Shown: in pieces, positions 19,457 to 33,402 of the stretch
How positions within the stretch are numbered: the first letter of the stretch is position 1
How the letters are laid out: each line of letters starts with the position of its first letter
Assembly: GCA_947359465.1 (NCBI GenBank)
Contig: OX375879.1
Span: 126,575,260-126,639,259 of the forward strand
DNA from: Metellina segmentata
Lineage: Eukaryota > Arthropoda > Arachnida > Araneae > Tetragnathidae
Length of the DNA stretch: 64,000 nucleotides
Direction: 5' to 3'
Made by a program: the position numbers and the translations under genes
Notes under the pieces: model-generated
What the model saw: only the letters and a program-made list of their open reading frames with translations
Databases searched by the model: none
Told to the model about the DNA's origin: nothing

Positions 19457-22400
19457 TCATAGAAATAACATTTGCGTCGAGTTTAAAAGAAGTTTCTTTC
19501 GAGGATAGAAACGAAGACCTTCCGCTTGTAAAGCAGATGTGATCACCACTACACTACACAACCACTTATTTATTAGAGAACAGTTTGAACTGATAGAAAT
19601 AACATTTGCATTGAGTTTAAAAGAAGGTTCTTTCGGGTATCGAACTGGAGACCTTACGCGAGTAAAGCAGACGTGATCACCACTACACCACCCAACCACT
19701 TATTTATGGGAGAAGAATTTGAACTGATAGAAATAACATTTCCATTGAGTTTAATAGAAGGTTCTTTCGGGTATCCAACCGGAGACCTTCCGCGTGTAAA
19801 GCAGATGTGATCACCACTACACCACACAACCACTTACTTATTAGAGAAGAATTTGAACTGATAGAAATAACATTTGCATTAAGTTTAAAAGAAGGTTATT
19901 TCGGGTAACGAAAGGAAGACCTTCCGCGTGTAAAGCAGACGTGATCACCACTACACATCACAACCACTTATTTATTAGGGAAGAATTTGAACTGATAGAT
20001 ATAACATTTGCATTGAGTTTAAAAGAAGGTTCTTTCTGGTATCCAACCGTAGACCTTCCGCGTGTAAAGCAGACGTGATCACCACTACACCACACAACCA
20101 CTTATTTATTAGAGAAGAATTTGAACTGATAGAAATATCATTTGCATTTAGTTTAAAAGCAGGTTCTTTCGGGGATCGAAACGAAGACCTTCCGCGTGTA
20201 AAGCAGACGTGATCACCACTAAACCACACAAACACTTATTTATTAGAGTAGAATTTGAACTGATAGATATAACATTTGCATTGAGTTTAAAAGAAGGTTC
20301 TTTCTGGTATCCAACCGGAGACCATCCGCGTGTAAAGCAGACGTGATCACCGCTACACCACGCAACCACTTATTTATTAGAGAAGAATTTGAACTGATAG
20401 AAATATCATTTGCATTTAGTTTAAAAGCAGGTTCTTTCGGGGATCGAAACGAAGACCTTCCGCGTGTAAAGCAGACGTGATCACCACTACACCACACAAC
20501 CACTTGTTTATTAGAGAAGAATTTGAAATGATAGAAATATATTATTTGCATCGAGTTTAAAAGAAGGTTCTTTCGGGTATCGAACCGGAGACCTTCCGCG
20601 TGTAAAGCAGACGTGATCACCACTACACCACAAAACCACTTATTTATTAGAGAATAATTTGAACTAATAGAAATAACATTTCCATTGAGTTTAATAGAAG
20701 GTTCTTTCGGGGATCGAACCGGATACCTTCCGCGTGTAAAGCAGACGTGATCACCACTACACCACACAACCACTTATTTATTAGAGAAGAATTTGAACTG
20801 ATAGAAATATCATTTGCATTTAGTTTAAAAGCAGGTTCTTTCGGGGATCGAAACGAAGACCTTCCGCGTGTAAAGCAGACGTGATCACCACTAAACCACA
20901 CAAACACTTATTTATTAGAGTAGAATTTGAACTGATAGATATAACATTTGCATTGAGTTTAAAAGAAGGTTCTTTCTGGTATCCAACCGGAGACCATCCG
21001 CGTGTAAAGCAGACGTGATCACCACTACACTACACAACCACTTATATATTAGAGAACAGTTTGAACTGATAGAAATAACATTTGCATTGAGTTTACAAGA
21101 AGGTTCTTTCGGGTATCGAACCGGAGACCTTACGCGAGTAAAGCAGACGTGATCACCACTACACCACACAAACACTTATTTATGAGAGAAGAATTTGAAC
21201 TGATAGAAATAACATTTCTATTGAGTTTAAAAGAAGGTTCTTTCGGGTATCGAACCGGAGACCTTCCGCGTGTAAAGCAGACGTGATCACCACTACACCA
21301 CACAACCACTTATTTATTTGAGAAGAATTTGAACTGATAGAAATAACATATTTCCATTGAGTTTAAAAGAAGGTTCTTCCGGGTATCGAACCGGAGACCT
21401 TCCGCGTGTAAAGCAGGAGTGATCACCACTACACCACCCAACCACTTATTTATTAGAGAAGAATTTGAACTCATAGAAATAACATTTGCGTCGAGTTTAA
21501 AAGAAGTTTCTTTCGAGGCTAGAAACGAAGACCTTCCGCTTGTAAAGCAGACGTGATCACCACTACACTACACAACCACTTATTTATTAGAGAACAGTTT
21601 GAACTGATAGAAACAACATTTGCATTGAGTTTAAAAAAAGGTTCTTTCGGGTATCGAACCGGAGACCTTCCGCGTGTATAGCAGACGTGATCACCAATAC
21701 ACCACACAACCACTTATTTATTAGAGAAAAATTTGAAATGATAGAAATAACATATTTCCATTGAGTTTAAAAGAAGATTCTTTCGGGTATCGAACCGGAG
21801 ACCTTCCGAGTGTAAAGCAGGCGTGATCACCACTACACCACACAACCACTTATTTATTAGAGAAGAATTTGAACTCATAGAAATAACATTTGCGTCGAGT
21901 TTAAAAGAAGTTTTTTTCGAGGATAGAAACGAAGACCTTCCGCTTGTAAAGCAGATGTGATCACCACTACACTACACAACCACTTATTTATTAGAGAACA
22001 GTTTGAACTGATAGAAATAACATTTGCATTGAGTTTAAAAGAAGGTTCTTTCGGGTATCGAACTGGAGACCTTACGCGAGTAAAGCAGACGTGATCACCA
22101 CTACACCACCCAACCACTTATTCATGGGAGAAGAATTTGAACTGATAGAAATAACATTTGCATCGAGTTTAAAAGAAGGTTCTTTCGGGTAACGAAAGGA
22201 AGACCTTCCACGTGTAAAGCAGACGTGATCACCACTACACAACACAACCACTTATTTATTAGAGAACAGTTTGAACTGATAGAAATAACATTTGCATTGA
22301 GTTTAAAAGAAGGTTCTTTCGGGTATCGAAACGAAGACCTTCCGCGTGTAAAGCAGACGTGATCACCACTACACAACACAACCACTTATTTATTAGGGAA

Positions 22401-24533
22401 GAATTTGAACTGATAATAATAATATTTGCATTGAGTTTAAAAGAAGGTTCTTTCGGGTATCGAACCGGAAACATTCCGCTTGTAAAGCAGACGTGATCAC
22501 AATTACACCACACAACCACTTATTTATTAGAGAAGAATTTGAACTGATAGAAATAACATTTCCATTGAGTTTAAAAGAAGGTTCTTTCGTGTATCGAACC
22601 GGAGACCTTCCACGATTAAAGCAGATGTGATCACCACTACACCACACAACCACTTACTTATTAGAGAAGAATTTGAACTGATAGAAATAACATTTCCATT
22701 GAGTTTAATAGAAGGTTCTTTCGGGTATCGAAACGAAGACCTTCCGCGTGTAAAGCAGACGTGATCACCACTAAACCACACAAACACTTATTTATTAGAG
22801 TAGAATTTGAACTGATAGATATAACATTTGCATTGAGTTTAAAAGAAGGTTCTTTCTGGTATCCAACCGGAGACCATCCGCGTGTAAAGCAGACGTGATC
22901 ACCGCTACACCACGCAACCACTTATTTATTAGAGAAGAATTTGAACTGATAGAAATATCATTTGCATTTAGTTTAAAAGCAGGTTCTTTCGGGGATCGAA
23001 ACGAAGACCTTCCGCGTGTAAAGCAGACGTGATCACCACTACACCACACAACCACTTGTTTATTAGAGAAGAATTTGAAATGATAGAAATATATTATTTG
23101 CATCGAGTTTAAAAGAAGGTTCTTTCGGGTATCGAACCGGAGACCTTCCGCGTGTAAAGCAGACGTGATCACCACTACACCACACAACCACTTATTTATT
23201 AGAGAACAGTTTGAACTGATAGAAACAACATTTGCATTGAGTTTAAAAAAAGGTTCTTTCGGGTATCGAACCGGAGACCTTCCGCGTGTATAGCAGACGT
23301 GATCACCAATACACCACACAACCACTTATTTATTAGAGAAAAATTTGAAATGATAGAAATAACATATTTCCATTGAGTTTAAAAGAAGATTCTTTCGGGT
23401 ATCGAACCGGAGACCTTCCGAGTGTAAAGCAGGCGTGATCACCACTACACCACACAACCACTTATTTATTAGAGAAGAATTTGAACTCATAGAAATAACA
23501 TTTGCGTCGAGTTTAAAAGAAGTTTTTTTCGAGGATAGAAACGAAGACCTTCCGCTTGTAAAGCAGATGTGATCACCACTACACTACACAACCACTTATT
23601 TATTAGAGAACAGTTTGAACTGATAGAAATAACATTTGCATTGAGTTTAAAAGAAGGTTCTTTCGGGTATCGAACTGGAGACCTTACGCGAGTAAAGCAG
23701 ACGTGATCACCACTACACCACCCAACCACTTATTCATGGGAGAAGAATTTGAACTGATAGAAATAACATTTGCATCGAGTTTAAAAGAAGGTTCTTTCGG
23801 GTAACGAAAGGAAGACCTTCCACGTGTAAAGCAGACGTGATCACCACTACACAACACAACCACTTATTTATTAGAGAACAGTTTGAACTGATAGAAATAA
23901 CATTTGCATTGAGTTTAAAAGAAGGTTCTTTCGGGTATCGAAACGAAGACCTTCCGCGTGTAAAGCAGACGTGATCACCACTACACAACACAACCACTTA
24001 TTTATTAGGGAAGAATTTGAACTGATAATAATAATATTTGCATTGAGTTTAAAAGAAGGTTCTTTCGGGTATCGAACCGGAAACATTCCGCTTGTAAAGC
24101 AGACGTGATCACAATTACACCACACAACCACTTATTTATTAGAGAAGAATTTGAACTGATAGAAATAACATTTCCATTGAGTTTAAAAGAAGGTTCTTTC
24201 GTGTATCGAACCGGAGACCTTCCACGATTAAAGCAGATGTGATCACCACTACACCACACAACCACTTACTTATTAGAGAAGAATTTGAACTGATAGAAAT
24301 AACATTTCCATTGAGTTTAATAGAAGGTTCTTTCGGGTATCGAAACGAAGACCTTCCGCGTGTAAAGCAGACGTGATCACCACTAAACCACACAAACACT
24401 TATTTATTAGAGTAGAATTTGAACTGATAGATATAACATTTGCATTGAGTTTAAAAGAAGGTTCTTTCTGGTATCCAACCGGAGACCATCCGCGTGTAAA
24501 GCAGACGTGATCACCGCTACACCACGCAACCAC
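19457..24533 (-). repeat. Large higher-order block, copy 1 (offset 8324 bp)
   Basis: The order of monomer variants from 19457 to 24533 is repeated at 27781-32857 with a constant offset of 8324 bp. Landmarks are the ATATATTATTTGC variant (about 20537 and 28861) and the TTATATATTAG variant near 21041 and 29365. The segments I compared base by base were identical. Inside it, the group at about 21875-22920 recurs 1612 bp later (12 monomers). Confidence 0.8.
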
Positions 24534-25210
24534 TTATTTATTAGAGAAGAATTTGAACTGATAGAAATATCATTTGCATTTAGTTTAAAAGCAGGTTCTT
24601 TCGGGGATCGAAACGAAGACCTTCCGCGTGTAAAGCAGACGTGATCACCACTACACCACACAACCACTTGTTTATTAGAGAAGAATTTGAACTGATAGAT
24701 ATAACATTTGCATTGAGTTTAAAAGAAGGTTCTTTCTGGTATCCAACCGGAGACCATCCGCGTGTAAAGCAGACGTGATCACCACTACACTACACAACCA
24801 CTTATATATTAGAGAACAGTTTGAACTGATAGAAATAACATTTGCATTGAGTTTACAAGAAGGTTCTTTCGGGTATCGAACCGGAGACCTTACGCGAGTA
24901 AAGCAGACGTGATCACCACTACACCACACAAACACTTATTTATGAGAGAATAATTTGAACTAATAGAAATAACATTTCCATTGAGTTTAATAGAAGGTTC
25001 TTTCGGGGATCGAACCGGATACCTTCCGCGTGTAAAGCAGACGTGATCACCACTACACCACACAACCACTTATTTATTAGAGAAGAATTTGAACTGATAG
25101 AAATATCATTTGCATTTAGTTTAAAAGCAGGTTCTTTCGGGGATCGAAACGAAGACCTTCCGCGTGTAAAGCAGACGTGATCACCACTAAACCACACAAA
25201 CACTTATTTA

Positions 25211-27485
25211 TTAGAGTAGAATTTGAACTGATAGATATAACATTTGCATTGAGTTTAAAAGAAGGTTCTTTCTGGTATCCAACCGGAGACCATCCGCGTG
25301 TAAAGCAGACGTGATCACCACTACACTACACAACCACTTATATATTAGAGAACAGTTTGAACTGATAGAAATAACATTTGCATTGAGTTTACAAGAAGGT
25401 TCTTTCGGGTATCGAACCGGAGACCTTACGCGAGTAAAGCAGACGTGATCACCACTACACCACACAAACACTTATTTATGAGAGAAGAATTTGAACTGAT
25501 AGAAATAACATTTCTATTGAGTTTAAAAGAAGGTTCTTTCGGGTATCGAACCGGAGACCTTCCGCGTGTAAAGCAGACGTGATCACCACTACACCACACA
25601 ACCACTTATTTATTTGAGAAGAATTTGAACTGATAGAAATAACATATTTCCATTGAGTTTAAAAGAAGGTTCTTCCGGGTATCGAACCGGAGACCTTCCG
25701 CGTGTAAAGCAGGAGTGATCACCACTACACCACCCAACCACTTATTTATTAGAGAAGAATTTGAACTCATAGAAATAACATTTGCGTCGAGTTTAAAAGA
25801 AGTTTCTTTCGAGGCTAGAAACGAAGACCTTCCGCTTGTAAAGCAGACGTGATCACCACTACACTACACAACCACTTATTTATTAGAGAACAGTTTGAAC
25901 TGATAGAAACAACATTTGCATTGAGTTTAAAAAAAGGTTCTTTCGGGTATCGAACCGGAGACCTTCCGCGTGTATAGCAGACGTGATCACCAATACACCA
26001 CACAACCACTTATTTATTAGAGAAAAATTTGAAATGATAGAAATAACATATTTCCATTGAGTTTAAAAGAAGATTCTTTCGGGTATCGAACCGGAGACCT
26101 TCCGAGTGTAAAGCAGGCGTGATCACCACTACACCACACAACCACTTATTTATTAGAGAAGAATTTGAACTCATAGAAATAACATTTGCGTCGAGTTTAA
26201 AAGAAGTTTTTTTCGAGGATAGAAACGAAGACCTTCCGCTTGTAAAGCAGATGTGATCACCACTACACTACACAACCACTTATTTATTAGAGAACAGTTT
26301 GAACTGATAGAAATAACATTTGCATTGAGTTTAAAAGAAGGTTCTTTCGGGTATCGAACTGGAGACCTTACGCGAGTAAAGCAGACGTGATCACCACTAC
26401 ACCACCCAACCACTTATTCATGGGAGAAGAATTTGAACTGATAGAAATAACATTTGCATCGAGTTTAAAAGAAGGTTCTTTCGGGTAACGAAAGGAAGAC
26501 CTTCCACGTGTAAAGCAGACGTGATCACCACTACACAACACAACCACTTATTTATTAGAGAACAGTTTGAACTGATAGAAATAACATTTGCATTGAGTTT
26601 AAAAGAAGGTTCTTTCGGGTATCGAAACGAAGACCTTCCGCGTGTAAAGCAGACGTGATCACCACTACACAACACAACCACTTATTTATTAGGGAAGAAT
26701 TTGAACTGATAATAATAATATTTGCATTGAGTTTAAAAGAAGGTTCTTTCGGGTATCGAACCGGAAACATTCCGCTTGTAAAGCAGACGTGATCACAATT
26801 ACACCACACAACCACTTATTTATTAGAGAAGAATTTGAACTGATAGAAATAACATTTCCATTGAGTTTAAAAGAAGGTTCTTTCGTGTATCGAACCGGAG
26901 ACCTTCCACGATTAAAGCAGATGTGATCACCACTACACCACACAACCACTTACTTATTAGAGAAGAATTTGAACTGATAGAAATAACATTTCCATTGAGT
27001 TTAATAGAAGGTTCTTTCGGGTATCGAACCGGAGACCTTCCGCGTGTAAAGCAGATGTGATCACCACTACACCACACAACCACTTACTTATTAGAGAAGA
27101 ATTTGAACTGATAGAAATAACATTTGCATTGAGTTTAAAAGAAGGTTATTTCGGGTAACGAAAGGAAGACCTTCCGCGTGTAAAGCAGACGTGATCACCA
27201 CTACACATCACAACCACTTATTTATTAGGGAAGAATTTGAACTGATAGATATAACATTTGCATTGAGTTTAAAAGAAGGTTCTTTCTGGTATCCAACCGT
27301 AGACCTTCCGCGTGTAAAGCAGACGTGATCACCACTACACCACACAACCACTTATTTATTAGAGAAGAATTTGAACTGATAGAAATATCATTTGCATTTA
27401 GTTTAATAGAAGGTTCTTTCGGGTATCCAACCGGAGACCTTCCGCGTGTAAAGCAGATGTGATCACCACTACACCACACAACCAC
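25211..27485 (-). repeat. Large higher-order block, copy 1 (offset 8192 bp)
   Basis: Variants at 25211, 25815, 26171, 26418, 26823 and 27225 recur at 33403, 34007, 34363, 34610, 35015 and 35417, a constant offset of 8192 bp. The different offset from the neighbouring 8324-bp block shows one or more monomer gains or losses between the two duplications. Confidence 0.8.
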
Positions 27486-27780
27486 TTACTTATTAGAGAA
27501 GAATTTGAACTGATAGAAATAACATTTGCATTGAGTTTAAAAGAAGGTTATTTCGGGTAACGAAAGGAAGACCTTCCGCGTGTAAAGCAGACGTGATCAC
27601 CACTACACAACACAACCACTTATTTATTAGAGAAGAATTTGAACTGATAGAAATAACATATTTCCATTGAGTTTAAAAGAAGATTCTTTCGGGTATCGAA
27701 CCGGAGACCTTCCGAGTGTAAAGCAGGCGTGATCACCACTACACCACACAACCACTTATTTATTAGAGAAGAATTTGAAC

Positions 27781-30700
27781 TCATAGAAATAACATTTGCG
27801 TCGAGTTTAAAAGAAGTTTCTTTCGAGGATAGAAACGAAGACCTTCCGCTTGTAAAGCAGATGTGATCACCACTACACTACACAACCACTTATTTATTAG
27901 AGAACAGTTTGAACTGATAGAAATAACATTTGCATTGAGTTTAAAAGAAGGTTCTTTCGGGTATCGAACTGGAGACCTTACGCGAGTAAAGCAGACGTGA
28001 TCACCACTACACCACCCAACCACTTATTTATGGGAGAAGAATTTGAACTGATAGAAATAACATTTCCATTGAGTTTAATAGAAGGTTCTTTCGGGTATCC
28101 AACCGGAGACCTTCCGCGTGTAAAGCAGATGTGATCACCACTACACCACACAACCACTTACTTATTAGAGAAGAATTTGAACTGATAGAAATAACATTTG
28201 CATTAAGTTTAAAAGAAGGTTATTTCGGGTAACGAAAGGAAGACCTTCCGCGTGTAAAGCAGACGTGATCACCACTACACATCACAACCACTTATTTATT
28301 AGGGAAGAATTTGAACTGATAGATATAACATTTGCATTGAGTTTAAAAGAAGGTTCTTTCTGGTATCCAACCGTAGACCTTCCGCGTGTAAAGCAGACGT
28401 GATCACCACTACACCACACAACCACTTATTTATTAGAGAAGAATTTGAACTGATAGAAATATCATTTGCATTTAGTTTAAAAGCAGGTTCTTTCGGGGAT
28501 CGAAACGAAGACCTTCCGCGTGTAAAGCAGACGTGATCACCACTAAACCACACAAACACTTATTTATTAGAGTAGAATTTGAACTGATAGATATAACATT
28601 TGCATTGAGTTTAAAAGAAGGTTCTTTCTGGTATCCAACCGGAGACCATCCGCGTGTAAAGCAGACGTGATCACCGCTACACCACGCAACCACTTATTTA
28701 TTAGAGAAGAATTTGAACTGATAGAAATATCATTTGCATTTAGTTTAAAAGCAGGTTCTTTCGGGGATCGAAACGAAGACCTTCCGCGTGTAAAGCAGAC
28801 GTGATCACCACTACACCACACAACCACTTGTTTATTAGAGAAGAATTTGAAATGATAGAAATATATTATTTGCATCGAGTTTAAAAGAAGGTTCTTTCGG
28901 GTATCGAACCGGAGACCTTCCGCGTGTAAAGCAGACGTGATCACCACTACACCACAAAACCACTTATTTATTAGAGAATAATTTGAACTAATAGAAATAA
29001 CATTTCCATTGAGTTTAATAGAAGGTTCTTTCGGGGATCGAACCGGATACCTTCCGCGTGTAAAGCAGACGTGATCACCACTACACCACACAACCACTTA
29101 TTTATTAGAGAAGAATTTGAACTGATAGAAATATCATTTGCATTTAGTTTAAAAGCAGGTTCTTTCGGGGATCGAAACGAAGACCTTCCGCGTGTAAAGC
29201 AGACGTGATCACCACTAAACCACACAAACACTTATTTATTAGAGTAGAATTTGAACTGATAGATATAACATTTGCATTGAGTTTAAAAGAAGGTTCTTTC
29301 TGGTATCCAACCGGAGACCATCCGCGTGTAAAGCAGACGTGATCACCACTACACTACACAACCACTTATATATTAGAGAACAGTTTGAACTGATAGAAAT
29401 AACATTTGCATTGAGTTTACAAGAAGGTTCTTTCGGGTATCGAACCGGAGACCTTACGCGAGTAAAGCAGACGTGATCACCACTACACCACACAAACACT
29501 TATTTATGAGAGAAGAATTTGAACTGATAGAAATAACATTTCTATTGAGTTTAAAAGAAGGTTCTTTCGGGTATCGAACCGGAGACCTTCCGCGTGTAAA
29601 GCAGACGTGATCACCACTACACCACACAACCACTTATTTATTTGAGAAGAATTTGAACTGATAGAAATAACATATTTCCATTGAGTTTAAAAGAAGGTTC
29701 TTCCGGGTATCGAACCGGAGACCTTCCGCGTGTAAAGCAGGAGTGATCACCACTACACCACCCAACCACTTATTTATTAGAGAAGAATTTGAACTCATAG
29801 AAATAACATTTGCGTCGAGTTTAAAAGAAGTTTCTTTCGAGGCTAGAAACGAAGACCTTCCGCTTGTAAAGCAGACGTGATCACCACTACACTACACAAC
29901 CACTTATTTATTAGAGAACAGTTTGAACTGATAGAAACAACATTTGCATTGAGTTTAAAAAAAGGTTCTTTCGGGTATCGAACCGGAGACCTTCCGCGTG
30001 TATAGCAGACGTGATCACCAATACACCACACAACCACTTATTTATTAGAGAAAAATTTGAAATGATAGAAATAACATATTTCCATTGAGTTTAAAAGAAG
30101 ATTCTTTCGGGTATCGAACCGGAGACCTTCCGAGTGTAAAGCAGGCGTGATCACCACTACACCACACAACCACTTATTTATTAGAGAAGAATTTGAACTC
30201 ATAGAAATAACATTTGCGTCGAGTTTAAAAGAAGTTTTTTTCGAGGATAGAAACGAAGACCTTCCGCTTGTAAAGCAGATGTGATCACCACTACACTACA
30301 CAACCACTTATTTATTAGAGAACAGTTTGAACTGATAGAAATAACATTTGCATTGAGTTTAAAAGAAGGTTCTTTCGGGTATCGAACTGGAGACCTTACG
30401 CGAGTAAAGCAGACGTGATCACCACTACACCACCCAACCACTTATTCATGGGAGAAGAATTTGAACTGATAGAAATAACATTTGCATCGAGTTTAAAAGA
30501 AGGTTCTTTCGGGTAACGAAAGGAAGACCTTCCACGTGTAAAGCAGACGTGATCACCACTACACAACACAACCACTTATTTATTAGAGAACAGTTTGAAC
30601 TGATAGAAATAACATTTGCATTGAGTTTAAAAGAAGGTTCTTTCGGGTATCGAAACGAAGACCTTCCGCGTGTAAAGCAGACGTGATCACCACTACACAA

Positions 30701-32857
30701 CACAACCACTTATTTATTAGGGAAGAATTTGAACTGATAATAATAATATTTGCATTGAGTTTAAAAGAAGGTTCTTTCGGGTATCGAACCGGAAACATTC
30801 CGCTTGTAAAGCAGACGTGATCACAATTACACCACACAACCACTTATTTATTAGAGAAGAATTTGAACTGATAGAAATAACATTTCCATTGAGTTTAAAA
30901 GAAGGTTCTTTCGTGTATCGAACCGGAGACCTTCCACGATTAAAGCAGATGTGATCACCACTACACCACACAACCACTTACTTATTAGAGAAGAATTTGA
31001 ACTGATAGAAATAACATTTCCATTGAGTTTAATAGAAGGTTCTTTCGGGTATCGAAACGAAGACCTTCCGCGTGTAAAGCAGACGTGATCACCACTAAAC
31101 CACACAAACACTTATTTATTAGAGTAGAATTTGAACTGATAGATATAACATTTGCATTGAGTTTAAAAGAAGGTTCTTTCTGGTATCCAACCGGAGACCA
31201 TCCGCGTGTAAAGCAGACGTGATCACCGCTACACCACGCAACCACTTATTTATTAGAGAAGAATTTGAACTGATAGAAATATCATTTGCATTTAGTTTAA
31301 AAGCAGGTTCTTTCGGGGATCGAAACGAAGACCTTCCGCGTGTAAAGCAGACGTGATCACCACTACACCACACAACCACTTGTTTATTAGAGAAGAATTT
31401 GAAATGATAGAAATATATTATTTGCATCGAGTTTAAAAGAAGGTTCTTTCGGGTATCGAACCGGAGACCTTCCGCGTGTAAAGCAGACGTGATCACCACT
31501 ACACCACACAACCACTTATTTATTAGAGAACAGTTTGAACTGATAGAAACAACATTTGCATTGAGTTTAAAAAAAGGTTCTTTCGGGTATCGAACCGGAG
31601 ACCTTCCGCGTGTATAGCAGACGTGATCACCAATACACCACACAACCACTTATTTATTAGAGAAAAATTTGAAATGATAGAAATAACATATTTCCATTGA
31701 GTTTAAAAGAAGATTCTTTCGGGTATCGAACCGGAGACCTTCCGAGTGTAAAGCAGGCGTGATCACCACTACACCACACAACCACTTATTTATTAGAGAA
31801 GAATTTGAACTCATAGAAATAACATTTGCGTCGAGTTTAAAAGAAGTTTTTTTCGAGGATAGAAACGAAGACCTTCCGCTTGTAAAGCAGATGTGATCAC
31901 CACTACACTACACAACCACTTATTTATTAGAGAACAGTTTGAACTGATAGAAATAACATTTGCATTGAGTTTAAAAGAAGGTTCTTTCGGGTATCGAACT
32001 GGAGACCTTACGCGAGTAAAGCAGACGTGATCACCACTACACCACCCAACCACTTATTCATGGGAGAAGAATTTGAACTGATAGAAATAACATTTGCATC
32101 GAGTTTAAAAGAAGGTTCTTTCGGGTAACGAAAGGAAGACCTTCCACGTGTAAAGCAGACGTGATCACCACTACACAACACAACCACTTATTTATTAGAG
32201 AACAGTTTGAACTGATAGAAATAACATTTGCATTGAGTTTAAAAGAAGGTTCTTTCGGGTATCGAAACGAAGACCTTCCGCGTGTAAAGCAGACGTGATC
32301 ACCACTACACAACACAACCACTTATTTATTAGGGAAGAATTTGAACTGATAATAATAATATTTGCATTGAGTTTAAAAGAAGGTTCTTTCGGGTATCGAA
32401 CCGGAAACATTCCGCTTGTAAAGCAGACGTGATCACAATTACACCACACAACCACTTATTTATTAGAGAAGAATTTGAACTGATAGAAATAACATTTCCA
32501 TTGAGTTTAAAAGAAGGTTCTTTCGTGTATCGAACCGGAGACCTTCCACGATTAAAGCAGATGTGATCACCACTACACCACACAACCACTTACTTATTAG
32601 AGAAGAATTTGAACTGATAGAAATAACATTTCCATTGAGTTTAATAGAAGGTTCTTTCGGGTATCGAAACGAAGACCTTCCGCGTGTAAAGCAGACGTGA
32701 TCACCACTAAACCACACAAACACTTATTTATTAGAGTAGAATTTGAACTGATAGATATAACATTTGCATTGAGTTTAAAAGAAGGTTCTTTCTGGTATCC
32801 AACCGGAGACCATCCGCGTGTAAAGCAGACGTGATCACCGCTACACCACGCAACCAC
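27781..32857 (-). repeat. Large higher-order block, copy 2 (offset 8324 bp)
   Basis: Second copy of the 19457-24533 block, with the same variant order including the internal 12-monomer repeat (30199 and 31811, 1612 bp apart). Confidence 0.8.
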
Positions 32858-33402
32858 TTATTTATTAGAGAAGAATTTGAACTGATAGAAATATCATTTG
32901 CATTTAGTTTAAAAGCAGGTTCTTTCGGGGATCGAAACGAAGACCTTCCGCGTGTAAAGCAGACGTGATCACCACTACACCACACAACCACTTGTTTATT
33001 AGAGAAGAATTTGAAATGATAGAAATATATTATTTGCATCGAGTTTAAAAGAAGGTTCTTTCGGGTATCGAACCGGAGACCTTCCGCGTGTAAAGCAGAC
33101 GTGATCACCACTACACCACAAAACCACTTATTTATTAGAGAATAATTTGAACTAATAGAAATAACATTTCCATTGAGTTTAATAGAAGGTTCTTTCGGGG
33201 ATCGAACCGGATACCTTCCGCGTGTAAAGCAGACGTGATCACCACTACACCACACAACCACTTATTTATTAGAGAAGAATTTGAACTGATAGAAATATCA
33301 TTTGCATTTAGTTTAAAAGCAGGTTCTTTCGGGGATCGAAACGAAGACCTTCCGCGTGTAAAGCAGACGTGATCACCACTAAACCACACAAACACTTATT
33401 TA